Of a stretch of 64,000 nucleotides of DNA, positions 1 through 11,917 are shown one piece after another. The notes under the pieces were generated by a model. That model did no database searches, was not told where the DNA came from, and saw nothing but the letters and a program-made list of their open reading frames with translations. How positions within the stretch are numbered: position 1 is the stretch's first letter; each line of letters opens with the position of its first letter. Made by a program: the position numbers and the translations under genes. Source of the stretch: Labyrinthula sp. Ha (Eukaryota > Sar > Bigyra > Labyrinthulida > Labyrinthulaceae); contig JAALGZ010000030.1 in the NCBI GenBank assembly GCA_015227615.1, forward strand, positions 248,001-312,000, in the 5' to 3' direction.

Positions 1-396
1 AAAAATCAAAGGGAAACTTAATTCTACACCATCACTTAAGGAAAAGGCTTCAAACTCTAGATTGTCTAAATCCTGTTCAAAATCAGGGTCTCTAGGAAAA
101 GCAAGGCCAATAAGAGTTGCTAAGGTTGCTAAACATAATCCAAGAAAGCCTAATTTCTTTGGTGTACATGCACAGCAGCCTTTTTTTTCTTCTTCATTCT
201 TCAGAGCGAAAACTGCAGAGGAAGATTTGAGGTCGTAATTTGCAGGAGGTACTCCTCCAATGTACCCACCAGCTGGGAGCTGACTAGAACTTCCTTGGTT
301 GGGATAGAACTGCTGAAACTTCCGGGAGGCATTTGAAATTGAGTTACGAAGAGAAGGGAAGAAATCTTGCTGCTGGTTTTGTTGTCCAGAATACAT
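1..396 (-). CDS. LEA2-like type II membrane protein, copy 1 (partial, cut by the left edge)
   Basis: The reading frame begins at the ATG complementary to 394-396 and stays open for 132 codons to base 1, so the C-terminal part lies outside the window. Residues 1-71 are polar and rich in Gln, Ser, Pro and Tyr. A Cys/Lys patch (72-81) follows, then one hydrophobic helix (about 82-100), then FPRDPDF (100-106) and an acidic stretch leading into the start of the extracytoplasmic domain. The FPRDPDF block and the LSDG...SFPL spacing match the complete copies at 11033-11917 and 22185-23069, so this is a family member. It is the most diverged of the four: its N-terminus lacks the YSYQ and NPxF motifs of the others. 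The architecture (short cytosolic tail, one helix, beta-rich outer domain) resembles LEA2/NDR1-HIN1-like proteins; this is inferred by eye and the function is unknown. Confidence 0.75.
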   Translation of the reverse strand, partial: MYSGQQNQQQDFFPSLRNSISNASRKFQQFYPNQGSSSQLPAGGYIGGVPPANYDLKSSSAVFALKNEEEKKGCCACTPKKLGFLGLCLATLATLIGLAFPRDPDFEQDLDNLEFEAFSLSDGVELSFPLIF

Positions 397-639
397 GTTA
401 TTTTATGGCAAGCTAAAAAAAGCGCTTCTTCGGATAATAATAACTTGTTTGCTTGGATATTGAAAGCAAAGTTGTTCGTTTGTGGTGTTTTATTACTAGT
501 TTAGTGTATATGTAGGGTTGGAAAGACTTCGTATGTTTAGTGACATAGTATTACATACTTCTTGTTTCATTCTTTCATGTAATTTGGTTGGTTAATCTAA
601 CCAATTAAAATGTTGAAATGCAAAAAGGTTTCAGTTGTG

Positions 640-715
640 GCAAGAACTCGGTATCGGTTAAAAAATACCAGTAAGCACCGTATATTTCCGGTAAGTCTGT
701 GTTAAGAGATTACGT
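640..715 (-). repeat. dispersed TTACCG-rich repeat, copy R1
   Basis: Read on the minus strand this begins with a CTCTTAAC...CTTACCGGAA block and continues with further CGGT and ACCG motifs. It resembles the minus strand of 7540-7684, where TTCTTAAC is followed by CTTACCGGAA. The match is by eye and limited to the CTTAAC/TTACCGG core and overall motif density. Confidence 0.35.
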
Positions 716-1496
716 TCGATATAATTGGACACTTTAAAGATGCTTGCCTTCTCACTTGAAGTAAAGATCAAATAGGGTTATCCCAAAAGTGATTAAAAAT
801 TCCTCGAGCAAACAAAAATAATAAGCTAAGAGAAACAGAACAGGTTATGGTACAATTATGAAGTCAACTTTGCCTGTGGAAATCTTAAAACTGAGAATTT
901 GATATTGCTCTAGTTTTCACTTAGCTGAGTACGAAAATTATCATAATTACTGTGAAGAGAAGCCTTAATTTTGATCCCAAATCAGAGAAAACCAAGGAGA
1001 TGAATTAAGTTGATGGTAACATAGGTTCTTGTACATTTGCAGTAACTTACGTGCCAAGAGATCAGTGAACTAAACAATTTCTATGTGTTTCAGTTAAATA
1101 GAAGCCCAAATTATACAAGAATCATTGTTAGATAGTTATACAATGGGGAGACCCGAGCCAACAGATTAAAGAAATAATCTACGAACACTCTGTAGCTATA
1201 GTCTCCGTACAAAGTCTAATTGCTAAATCTTATTTTTACTGTTTTGTTTCAGAAATACCTCAATGTTTTATTTGGTTGAGAAAAAATTAGGTAAATTAGC
1301 TTGATTTTTAGAATCAACGGAACCATCTGAAATATACCCAGCTTTGAATGATATATATTCCTTGTTCATACTACTTACTGTTAATTACCATTTTACCATT
1401 ACCGAAATCTACTCGTGACTACTGCTATGGCCCTATCAGAATATTGTTTAAAATAGTTCGATTAAAATATTTACTTGAGGTCTGGTTATAGTAGGA

Positions 1497-1600
1497 TTTC
1501 TTAACGGAACACAGTACCACGGTACTACCGTGCCATAACGGCTCTTACCATAATATAACGGTAGGCCCCAAACTCTTGGGTAATTCGTGAAACTTGAAAT
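1497..1600 (+). repeat. dispersed TTACCG-rich repeat, copy R2
   Basis: It starts TTTCTTAACGGAAC and contains repeated ACGGTA, TACCGT and TTACC motifs. It ends near CTTGGGTAATTCGTGAAACTTGAAA, which parallels the TTGGGTTTCTTGAAAA end of the copy on the minus strand at 7540-7684. A segment with cgag motifs follows at about 1640-1670, as in that other copy. Confidence 0.4.
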
Positions 1601-2010
1601 TCCTTTTCTAAGACAAAGTCAAAACCAAACAACTTCGGCGAGAAAAAATTAAACTGCTTGTACGAGCAATACAACAAAGTGTAAACTAGTGAGAGTTGGT
1701 TGAATAAGACTTAAGAGCCGGCGTGGATTGTAGGAACATGGAACGTTGCACTTTTTTTTGTGTTTAAAACTTTCTTGAGGTCACATTTGCATGTTCGAGT
1801 TTTTGAGAAAATTCAACAAGTTTGCTGGTGGGAAAAGAAGCATTGATATGCTGAGTAAAAGTTCTTAGTTTTTCTTTTAATTCCTTAGGGTTCTGTGGTC
1901 AATTTTTAGATCGATGCCTGATTGATGTGTTTAGAAGTTACAAAATACTTTAAAAGCTGTTATAAAATACATTTTCAGAAATACTTGAGGAGAAGAACTT
2001 GCTAAATTTC

Positions 2011-4010
2011 TTAACTATTAACCAAAATCTGCAGCTTCATTCTCCCACACACTTTCATTCTAAGCATAAATGTCTCATCTGCCATGTTCTGCTTGCCCCT
2101 ATACTCAAACCTTCCATGCAAAAACGCCCTTTTTGAACCCACACTACTCGTGTGGATAGTAAGAGATTTTCTTGCAGACTTAGCCAATAATGTGAATGTT
2201 CTCTCATTACTACATTACCAATCTAAACTGTCGCAAGTCTGTTCAACAGCAGGATGGTGCAAATATTGATCCAACTCTGTCACAACTGTCTCGGCGAACA
2301 TTGTATTTGCTTTACCGCTGTATTCTGGGTTATTTTCTAGTAAACTTGAAAAGTTCCTATTGTTTTCCATCAGCTCCTGAACTATTTCCACAGCATCATC
2401 ATTTTGCTCTCTAACTATTTCCATCTTGTCAGAAATCTCATCTACCAGCACTTTCATCTCAGAACTGCCATCTTTGTATAGAACAGAAAATCTCTTATCT
2501 AAGAGCAAACACATTTTAAACATAACTGCCAGTTGAACTACTTATCCATACGTGGGATTGTAGGTGCTAAAGACATCATCAATTCCAAGGTTAACCTGAT
2601 TCATGAAGTGTACAAAGCCTTTTCCATATTTTGCACATTTTCTACGCCATTGAAGCTACCAACAAAGTGGTCAACGAGTAATTTAGCCTCGTTAAAGTTT
2701 TTCTTCAGCTTTCTAAAGAGTATAATACGACCCGAAATTGTGACACTGGTTTTGGAAGAACATAGCTTTGCTAAATGAAGTAACCCTTTCAGAATAGAAA
2801 CAATCACACCAGAGTGAACAAAGGAGTTCCTTTCCAGAGAAATCGCTTTATAATCATTCATAATTCGACGAGGATTATCTTCAGGAGCAAAGTCTGAGAT
2901 GTTTTCTTCATTTGGCATGAATAAATCAAGATTCAAAATGTGTCTTTCCCTTTATACAAAGCCCTCTAATATTCTGAACTGACTGCCCCATCGCGTATTT
3001 ACATCAAGTTGTGAAAGCAATGCTCGCATCTTCTTAAGGTCCAACTTCTCACAGGCAACATTTCGAATTCTGTTTCTCACACTGTCATTTTTAAGAGGTT
3101 GATGTAGTAACGCACTTCTTCCAGATACATTTCCATTGACTTGAGGACTGCCATGGAGAAAAGATTTATTATGTGAGCCAAGAAGTTAATTTGATAGTCC
3201 TCTCTAGGAACCTCACCCTGAACAGAGTCGCTTTCCTCAAGATACTTCTCAATTAAATCTCTTGTACGTTTAGCTGTTCCAACCATATTAGTAGCGTTGT
3301 CGGTAGTGATACTTACAGCATATCCAAGAATGTTAAACTTCTTAAGTATCTCAACAATAAGTTCAGATTTATTCTCCGCATTTTTCTTTAAGAACTGTCT
3401 TTCAATGGTCAAACATCAATATTTTATCTCAAAATCTTTATTAATAGAGTGACAAGTTAGTGCCATGATTCTATGTTACCGAAAATTTGTCCAGCTATCT
3501 ACTGTGTTTGCAGCCGGTGTTATTTTAACTTAATCGGTCAATTTTTGTTTGATAATATACTCTTCTTTTTTGTTGTCTTTCTCCAGAAGCTTCTTTACAG
3601 TGTCATTTAATAATCCTTTATACTTTGGGAGGAAAACTTTTATGATGTCTACGAACTCTGGCCGAGAAAAAAGTTAAAACGCAGCTTACTTTTCTTCATA
3701 CATATCAGTTGCTTCTCTCTTAACTCCTACATTGGAACACCATAGTCGCCATCTTGATAGCTATTGTGACCAAATAATTGAGTAGGACTTAACGTTGACA
3801 AGTAATCCACAATCTTTTTCTTGTAAATAATTCCAGTTAGCTTGCACTGTTTCTTGATGTGACATTTCAAACTTGCGGCCCGTCTTCCAGTGGCATGCTT
3901 TGCTTATGCCTTACACACCTTACATATTTTAAATCCACTTGGTCCAGCGTCATGGTAATAGCCGTACCACTCGCTTCTTTTTTGCCTTGATATCTTCTCA
4001 GGGTTTCCTT
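2011..4010 (-). pseudogene. hAT-family transposase, degenerate
   Basis: Remnant of a DNA-transposon transposase read on the minus strand. Near 3990-3820 there is a BED-type zinc-finger signature: WYGYYHDAGPSGFKICKVC, then H and C ligands after a gap, with a TAA inside the finger. The segment 3412-3077 contains SITTDNATNM followed by HIINL, the usual hAT catalytic-core landmarks. Segments 2936-2601 and 2523-2215 continue the protein. The segment from 2523 runs through a TAA at CDSLDW and on to 2011 with LAKSARKSL.IHTSSVGSKRAF, the hATC dimerisation domain (normally LA..a...L.ipaSS..sER.FS). Several stops and frame changes make it non-functional as it stands. Terminal inverted repeats and the 8-bp target duplication expected of hAT elements were not located, so the element ends are undefined. 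Confidence 0.8.
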
Positions 4011-7000
4011 TTCTTTTTCATATTATCTTCTCAACAGGACCAGGGTCTTGAATTGGAGAGTCCAAACAGTTGTTGATATTGACTTCTTGAGACAGCTCAT
4101 ACACAAGTGGCGAAGGTGCAACGGATGAGCTCTGAGTACTGAGTGAGAGTGGTGAGAGAGTGCTAATAGGGTTCTGATTCGTATTTTCTTCGCTTTCTTT
4201 CTTTTTTTGTCATTTTCTATTTTTTTTGGTTCACTTCGGAAATAAAAACTGTTTATGTGTTTTATAACTTTTTGCAACTATTTCAGCGCGGTTATCCACT
4301 CCTGTCGGAAAAGCCTAATAAATAAGAAAAAACAAATAAATATTTTAAACTTCGTTTTTTTCTATGGAACAGTTTTGCAACCTTTTGTAAGCTGAGAAAA
4401 TGGCAGCAAGTATGTGGGATATAGTCATAATAAGTACCAATCTTTGTTCTTGGAGAACACATTTGACTTTGCAGTCAGATATGTTGTTAGTATAATCTAA
4501 ATTTCATTAGCAAAAACTCTAAAACTTGCTCCATACATCAAAATACAAAATATAACTACATCCTTAATTTTTCTTTGATATCCATTTTTAACTCGAATAT
4601 GTTTGAGAGGTTTTAAATCTTCTTTTATCTTGCTTGCTTCGATTTTCATCTTTAACTTGGATATATTTTGGGAAATGTCAACTTCTGTTTCGAAGATAGT
4701 CAGGATCGCGTTCATTTTCATCCTTCTTTCTTCTGCTTATTTGCTTCAATTTTATTGGTTCAGTCGAAAGTTACCCTATTTTGGTTCGCCAAAATCTATA
4801 GGTGAAATCTTCTTATTAAAGAACAATAGTAACGTTAACCCTATTCATAGGTTGTTTGTTCTTATATACCGCTGCCAAAACCAATAAGTAAAAAAAATAT
4901 AGCTGTAACTAAAGTAGGAAAGTTTATAAATACATTTTACTTAGATTTAAAATATATAAGTTACATCATTAACAATATATGTTTTATCTTTAAGAATGAT
5001 ATCATTTGCCTTATTTAAATAAAAGTTGAACCAATTTAACTTTGAAAAACAAAAACATCACTTTTTTGTTGAAAATACGATATAAGAACGACCACAATAT
5101 GACTTTTCTTAAACTAAAAACATAGACCTTCCTTAGTTTATACTGGCATTTGCCATGTCAATTTATATGTACTCTTAAGCATTTATCATATGTAAAAGTT
5201 AAAAAAAACATGTGTTTTTACATAGAAATTTGCAATAATATGACAAAATTTTTTATAATTAAGACCAAAAAACACTTCAAACTTTATTTTTTTATATTTT
5301 AAGTTTCTGCAAATTGATCTGAGATAAGGTTACAGTTCAATTTTAAGTTTTTTGTCCCATAAAAATTCAGTTTTGACTAGTTTAAAGTTGAGTTTGGAGT
5401 AAAGTTAAATTAAGCGAAATAACTATTGCTGAGGTTAATAGGGAAGTTCTTGGAGTTTCTTCAAACAAAACTCGGAGGTACCCTAAATCATCCATGCCTA
5501 TGGTTGAATTCCATTTCTCAGGATGTTTTGTTATTTGGTATCACCCATTCAGAGATATTTAATATTTAAGGGAATCCTTTTCCAAAGTTTCTGAGATCTT
5601 GGAAATACGACACATTGTCAGGAAGTCCATATAGAATACCCCAGCTCTCAAATAAACCTGTTTCTAGACTAAAATTGATCCGTTATTTTGACTGGTGGGG
5701 TCTGTTTGGGCTCTAGACGAATATTTCTCGAGGTATTACACGGATTGAAGTTTAAAAAAACAGCATTTTAGCCCAATATCCACCTTTCTTAAAAAAACTT
5801 AAAAATATCCTAAAAAACAGAATTAAAGGTTACAAGTCATGTTTTTTAGTTGTTTGGGGCTACCTAGTACGAAAATTTAGGGGATTATAGCAAAACTGAG
5901 TGATTTCGTATTTTCAGATGTGCAGATTTTGAACATTTGACTTTTCTGAGTGAAGTTTAGCTCAGTTATAGTTAACTAGAGAAAAAATATCCTGAGAAAA
6001 GGTTTGAGAAGTTAGGTATTGTCCATTCTTAGGATCTGAGAAGAATCAGATCATCTATAGAGTTGTTTTTCATGATATTACGTTTGAATGTATGTTTTTT
6101 TAGAGATCTCTAAACTTAGTGAAAAGGACCCTTAAAATTAGCCTTTTTTAGGGTTTAAAGTACTTATCATTATCAAATACCCTGACAAGACACATGGTTG
6201 GAAAGATTTTTTCAATGTGAAATAGATTGTGGGTGATAATATTTATTTTGAGGAAGATTTCGTGACAAAAACTAACAAATACCATATACGTTTTTTTCTG
6301 TAATCGTGGTTTTTTATGCTTTATATTGTCTTAATCCTCTAAATTCTTATGTGAGTAAGTAATAACTTATGTTTGAAATATGCTTTGAGCTTTGTAGAAG
6401 AGTTGAAAAGGTATTGTTGATTATATGGCCACTATACTGCATTTTTAAAAAATCGTTGATAAAGTTTTCAGCACCCCGCAATAACAAAAGCCATAAACAA
6501 CTATTGTTTACCACTAGGCCTAACTTGAATATAATACTTAACCTTGACTATTTACAGAAGTAGTATAACCTTTTTCTTCGTCGCTTTCTGATCGATATAA
6601 TATGGATATGCCATATTTTGGTGATATTTTGCGTTCTACACGAATTTATTCTTTTCATACCCTATATTATCTTTTATGGCTACGAAGATATTTGAAAGAG
6701 TTTTCCAAAATTGTGCTTTGTTTTTTATATCTCAAAAAATTCGTTGAGAAATGATCTTTGTAATTATTTAGAAATTGTTCTAAAATTCAGGATGATGTGA
6801 AAAGAACAGAGTAGAAAAGTATCTTCCAGTTCTCAAACACAAAAAAACTAAAGAACAGCGGTTAGAAAAAAAATGTGAAATAAGTCTTATAGATTACAAT
6901 AGTGCTTTACATAAAAATTAAGCGAGATACAAGAGAAATCAAAATATGACTTGAAATTGACTAATATTTTTTAAATATAGAAATACGTAGTTTAGCACTA

Positions 7001-7849
7001 GTATTTTCAAGTAAAGAAAATCGAAAAGCTATAAAATCTTGAGAACTATCATTTAAAATATTTTGCTATTTTTTGTTTTGAAAAGACGAAGTATTGACTG
7101 ATAAAAATTGTTTTTGCTGCAGCAAGTATTGATGTGCAATATTTTCTTCCCAATTTTGTGATTTAAAGTGCGCAAAGCCAGAATTTAACTTAATAAAAAG
7201 CAATGTTGTTAGCTATCAAGATGTAGTAAATGAAGATATCTTTCGAATGAGGTACTTAAAGCTTGGTGAAACAAAGTATAAACCAAGTTAGAGTCCATTC
7301 TTGGTTTTCCTTGTGAATTATTGTTGTTGTCTTGTGAAATTTTCGTTTATTTTCTTTGGAATAATTTATATAAAACCAATAGAAAGTATATAGAAAGAAT
7401 AAGAAAGGAAAGAGCTTTTGAATGGTATATCTCTTGTATACTAAAACTTATACTAAATCATTCTTTCTAGAGATTTATTTTGTTTCGAGAATTCACCAAG
7501 TCTTTTTTCGAGAAATCTAACAAGTACGAGACAGGTCTCCCTTTTCAAGAAACCCAACGGTAGAGACGATATACCGTATCTTACCGTAGAAGGTCTTACG
7601 GTAAGCCCTCTATTACCGTACTGCCAAGCTACTGATTTTGAATATAAATTTATTCCGGTAAGTTACGGTTCCATCGTTAAGAAATAATAGTTGGTTCTTT
7701 TTAATTGTCTTTTGGGAACGGGGATTGGAAAAAGTATTGCAGGAAATTATAACGATAGGAATACTTTATTAAATGTGGAAGAAGACTATAGAGAAACAAT
7801 ATAAGAACAGAAAACACAAATGGAGTTTCTGGTAAGAAGGGTAATATTC
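4011..7849. other. intergenic, no gene seen; repeat copy R3 near its end
   Basis: About 3.8 kb of strongly AT-rich sequence with only short open frames on both strands. The frames at 4497-4721 (minus) and 4603-4887 (plus) overlap each other and have no recognisable domain. The only structured part is the dispersed repeat at 7470-7684. Confidence 0.5.
7470..7684 (-). repeat. dispersed TTACCG/TCGAGA-rich repeat, copy R3 (composite)
   Basis: The plus strand shows a run of TTCGAGAA and TACGAGA motifs (about 7478-7535), followed by a cluster of ACGGTA/TTACCG hexamers (about 7555-7684) ending in CGTTAAGAAAT. On the minus strand it aligns by eye with 1497-1600. The two-part structure recurs in the opposite order at 17340-17600. 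No coding potential is apparent. Confidence 0.45.
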
Positions 7850-10437
7850 TTATTTTTAACAAGAGTTTAAGGTTTTTCAAGGATAAGGAAAAATTATCAT
7901 CAGAGTTACAAGATTTTACTACGACTTTAGAAACAAACACGGAAGTCATTTCCTTACAGTAATCGCTTCTTTCTTATGATATTAGTTTGAGAAACATAGC
8001 CCTTAGAAAACTGGATACTGACTTAGAAATACTGTTCATATCTTTCCCCAATATTGTTTCTCTAGAGTATTTCATCCTTTCTCTAATGTACTTAGACTTT
8101 GGGAATGTACTCTTAGTGCCGAGAACATTAAAACTCTTTCAAATATATCTAATGTAAGGAACATTAAAAGGTTTCAGTATTATAATTATGTAATAATTAT
8201 TCATAGGATGTCACTTTGTTCAACAGAAGGTCGTGTTTCTCTTTTTAGGTTATCTTATCAACTCCAGAATATGACACATTTGACGTAGCTTTCTAAATTT
8301 AATTTTATTTTAGACTTATGGAAAATAAATGGTCTGAAAAACAGTTTAAACACTTACTTAGGTTAATTTCCTCGTGTGAAAACTTAGAGCATCTAACGTA
8401 CTTTGCCTTAATCTTCACTTCTTAGAATAAGAGAGCTTGCAGATATTTCGGAACCTAATAACATATCTACAAATATTATCACCAAGTATTTAAGTAAAGC
8501 ACATCGTATTTGCACTTTCTGGTACTATTTAGTGTTTAAATATTCTAGGTTGCAAAATATCGATACCAATGGTGTAAAGAATATCCAAAATTTAGTTGTC
8601 AATCATCCTTCAATGATTCTCTTTGAATCAAATAACATGAGATTTGCTTCAAAATGTTCAAAGCCAAACCGAGAAAATACCTTTGCTTTATCATTAGAAA
8701 AAAAATACGATGTGCTGCAAGACATACGTGAAAACCAGGTTATATTAATGGGTGTACTTTTTGACAATTTATAGTTTAGGGGATGCACAAGCTGGTAAAA
8801 CCTCGCTTTTAAGAACACTCTGTGGAAAAAATTTTCAAAAATATAATCCTTCTACACTTGTATTGAATGACACACGTATTCTTGAAGTTGTCTTTCGAAC
8901 TAAGGAAATAAAACCAACTACAAAGTATCAACTCTGTGTTCAAAGAGTTAGAAACGCGGTTGCAGTGAGAGCAAAACAACAAGAAAATAAAACTAAAAAG
9001 GAAATATATGATTTACCTTTTCAAAAAGAGTTAATTCAAAGAACTTTAGCTGCTGAAAATTTCATAAACTATTTTGCTCATGACAACAACAATTTTCATT
9101 CTAGGAATCTTTTTCTTCGCGTTTTAGATTTTGGAGGTCAGGAAATATTTTCTTCTGTGCATCCTATTTTTATGAATTCTAACGCTGTTTATATTATTAT
9201 TTTCAACTTGACAAAACTTTCAAGAGATATGAAAAATTTGTAGTTTTGGTGTGAAAGTATTTTAAAGGTTGCGCCTAGAGCAGGAATTTTGTTTGTGGGC
9301 ACTCATTTAGATGTGTTTTTGAGAAAACATAATAAAAAATATTTGGACAGAACTAACAAAAAATTCAATACCTTTTTGAACCAATTATCTCGAAAACCTA
9401 TTTTATTAGAAGCACCAGGAAAACACCAACTTTATTATATAGATAATTCTCAAGGTCCAAACTCGACAGAAGCAAAACTGATAAAACACAAGTTTTGGCA
9501 CTCAGGTTATTTTAGAGCTGACTTTTCTCTTCGAACTGCATGTATCTTATTCCTTGATCATTGCAGAGAGGAAAGGAATTATATGACTGTTCAGGACTTT
9601 AAGATTAAAGCAAGAACTTGTAATTTTTCAGAGGAAGATTCAAAAGCTATGCTTGAAGTTTATGCTGAAGCTAGAACAATATCTTACTTCCCTGTGCTAA
9701 ATGTTGCAGATAGTGAAAATTACATTTTTTTCGCACCTTCTTTTTTGGCTCAAGCTTTAGGAAAATTTATTCGTGATCCAAGCTTTCAACAACTTGCATT
9801 TAGAATAGATCTACCTCATTTTCCTTTATATCGAAAATATATTGATACTGGAAAAATACATATAAATTTATTTAATTTATTGTTAAAAGAATATAATGAT
9901 AAAGAGAAACAATATATATTAGGATTAGCTTTGAAAAATTTTATTATTTTCAAAGTAGAAAAAGAGGAATCTTTGTTTATAGTTCCTGAGTTGCTTCCAC
10001 CAATATGCAATCAAGAAAACATTAAAGCAATTTCTAAATCAGATATTTTATTTGTTCATACTAGTTATTGGACAATAAACAGTTTTGTTAGAGTCTTTAA
10101 TATGCTTATCAATGGTGAAAATAATATTCAAGAAATTTTATTATTCAAAGCATTTGCAAGAATCATATTCTCGCGAAGGAAAATAATTGATATTTACTTA
10201 AAATCTAGCAAATATATGAGCTTGAAACTAGTTCAAGGAAACAATTATGTTTGGATGAAAAACTTTGCAACAAAGGTTCAGAATGAACACGACCCAGTTT
10301 GGCTAAATATTGTTCTGCTAAGTGAAGACGAAATCAATGCTGTTAGTCTATATAACGCTAGAAATCATCTATGGACTGATTTTTTTAGAAAGCTACAAGT
10401 TGAAGAGTTTCTTTTTGACAGATTTTTTTGGCTGTGA
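7850..10437 (+). pseudogene. Roco protein (LRR-ROC-COR), degenerate
   Basis: Decayed Roco-family gene. About 7850-8405 carries leucine-rich-repeat-like fragments (ETNTEVISLQ, then FPNIVSLEYF, later SCENLEHLT) with in-frame stops and a frame change. From 8412 the frame is open into the ROC GTPase domain: P-loop GDAQAGKTS spans an inferred 28-bp intron (8752-8779), switch II is DFGGQE near 9130, and the base-specificity motif is VGTHLD at 9292-9309. An in-frame TAG at 9241-9243 interrupts ROC inside the helix before FWCESILKVAPRAG, where related proteins have an uncharged or polar residue. The COR domain runs from about 9500 to the TGA at 10435-10437. No kinase or other C-terminal domain follows. 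The GTPase and COR parts are otherwise well preserved, so decay is recent, or the TAG is read through; I favour a pseudogene. Confidence 0.75.
8752..8779 (+). other. inferred 28-bp spliceosomal intron in the ROC P-loop
   Basis: Upstream frame ...QVILMG and downstream frame GDAQAGKTS are in different phases. Removing GTGTAC...TTTAG (28 bp) joins them as ILMGDAQAGKTS, exactly the spacing of a Roco P-loop. Its length matches the 28-33 bp introns of the acyl-CoA dehydrogenase gene. The donor GTGTAC is a variant of GTATGT/GTAAAT. Confidence 0.7.
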
Positions 10438-11032
10438 AGAGAACTGTAATAGTACGTTTGTTCCCAATCTTAGCATGATTATTGATACTTAGAGTTAAGC
10501 CTAAATTGTTAGTTAATTTTGTTCTCGAGCTTTCAGTACGTGGTTCTTAATATTAAGAAGACATTAAAAATACAAATTTGTATCACTTGTGAATTAAAAT
10601 GTAAGAAATTGTTTAAATAGTTAGTCAGTAAATGCTGAAAACAAGATAGTAGATTATTGTCTACTGCATGTTAATGTGTGTCTAAGATAAAAGGAGCAAA
10701 ACTTTATTTATTCCTTTATAAACAAGAAGCCGAATTATAACTTAATTTCTTTGGTAAAAGCAGAAACTGATTCATTAGACTGTTCGAAGTATTTCAGCAA
10801 CAGGATTTTGTAGCGCAAAATCTATTTTCTTTGTTATAACTCACATGTAAGAATACAAAAACAAAAAGCAGATTCTCTAGTTTTTTTTAAATAACTTAAA
10901 TAAAACTCGATGTTATATTTTGTTTATCCTTCACTTAAGCTGTTAATTAAACTTTTCTCAAAATAAATATATTTACTATTTATCCTTTTTAACTGCATGT
11001 AATAAAGAAACTTAATATTTTTTTCGATAACT
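10438..11032. other. intergenic, nothing recognised
   Basis: About 600 bp between two convergent units, the Roco pseudogene and LEA2-like copy 2. It is AT-rich with no gene. It should contain both 3' ends. Confidence 0.5.
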
Positions 11033-11917
11033 CTAAAGACTTCTCTTAATTGCCATCAACTCCTCCAAATGTCCTTCTTCACCAATGGAAACTAAAGATG
11101 AACTCAATTGCTCTTCAGTCATCGACAACAATAACGCAGTTCTTTCTTCTTCATCAACAAGTGGACATCCAAGTTCAAAAGTAGATGGATCAATTGGAGT
11201 AGAAGCTTCAACACCCAAGTAAATTGCAAGTGCATCACCAGATAATCTACCTACAAGCGGTTCGACATCAAATAATAAACCAACTGTACATTGACCTAGA
11301 ATAGGACCAAGAGCACCAAGAGTATTTGAAAAGTCAAGAAATAATAATGCTGTTGAATTTCCTGCTCCTCTAATATCCATCTCAACTTCTTCTGCTAGAT
11401 TTAGTTCAATAACAAAATCCTCAAAATCAACTTCTGCATTAAGCTCAAGTATTGTTAAAGGAAGAAAATTAATATTCTGGAAACTTAAAGGAAAACTCAT
11501 TTCAAGAAATCCTCCATCAGCAAGATCAACTCCATCTATACTTAAATTATCTAAATCTGGGGTAAATTCTGGATCTCTTGGGAATAGTAACCCAACTAAT
11601 CCAGCCACAAAGAACAAAATTCCACAGCAAATATACATCCTTTTCTTTGTACAAGTACAAAGAACCTTGCTATTCTTTCTCTCCTTTAGATTTTGTATTG
11701 GAACCATACCAAATTCATATCCTGGTCCTTTTAGGCTATGGTTGTCACCCGCTGTTACTACATCTACTTTTTGCCCGGATTGTTGCTCCCACAATTCGCT
11801 CTTTTTCCGTTCCATGCCAGAACTAAAAATCGGATTTTGACTTCTATTAGTGTTAAAACCTTGTAGACCAGGAGGATGTGACGTTTGGTAAGAATATCCA
11901 TTGTGTGTTGACTTCAT
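11033..11917 (-). CDS. LEA2-like type II membrane protein, copy 2 (complete)
   Basis: A 294-residue protein of unknown function. Residues 1-93 form a polar, presumably cytosolic tail with YSYQ at 8-11 and NPIF at 28-31, ending in Cys/Lys-rich sequence. One hydrophobic helix spans about 94-111. FPRDPEFTPDL (112-122) and an IDGVDL motif follow, then alternating hydrophobic strands (SFPLSFQNINFLPLTILEL), a GNSTALLFLDFSNT stretch with a potential N-glycosylation site, and two conserved cysteines in LGQCTVGLL and LGCPLVDEEE. One helix with positive residues inside predicts a type II anchor with the beta-rich domain outside. This resembles LEA2/NDR1-HIN1-like proteins in layout only; assignment to that superfamily is inference. 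The protein is the same length as copy 4 and aligns with it residue for residue, which supports this start. Confidence 0.9.
   Translation of the reverse strand: MKSTHNGYSYQTSHPPGLQGFNTNRSQNPIFSSGMERKKSELWEQQSGQKVDVVTAGDNHSLKGPGYEFGMVPIQNLKERKNSKVLCTCTKKRMYICCGILFFVAGLVGLLFPRDPEFTPDLDNLSIDGVDLADGGFLEMSFPLSFQNINFLPLTILELNAEVDFEDFVIELNLAEEVEMDIRGAGNSTALLFLDFSNTLGALGPILGQCTVGLLFDVEPLVGRLSGDALAIYLGVEASTPIDPSTFELGCPLVDEEERTALLLSMTEEQLSSSLVSIGEEGHLEELMAIKRSL

Larger units (their letters stand above)
397..2010. other. intergenic, no gene seen; two TTACCG-rich repeat copies
   Basis: No credible coding sequence is visible between LEA2-like copy 1 and the hAT remnant. The stretch immediately upstream of copy 1 should hold its promoter. 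It includes a TAATAAAACAC motif (reverse strand, about 485-495) that recurs upstream of copy 2. Two clusters rich in CGGTAA/TTACCG hexamers lie at about 640-715 and 1497-1600 and are described under the dispersed repeat. Confidence 0.5.

Noticed and set aside
4497-4887. Overlapping open frames on both strands (74 aa minus, 94 aa plus)
   Set aside because: They cover the same DNA on opposite strands, have no domain and no conserved context. The minus-strand frame is lysine-rich but broken just upstream.
9239-9266. 28-bp GT...AG segment around the in-frame TAG of the Roco gene, as a possible intron
   Set aside because: The length fits the mini-introns, but removal would shift the frame and delete WCESILK, which belongs to the conserved helix before VGTHLD. 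A nonsense mutation is the simpler reading.
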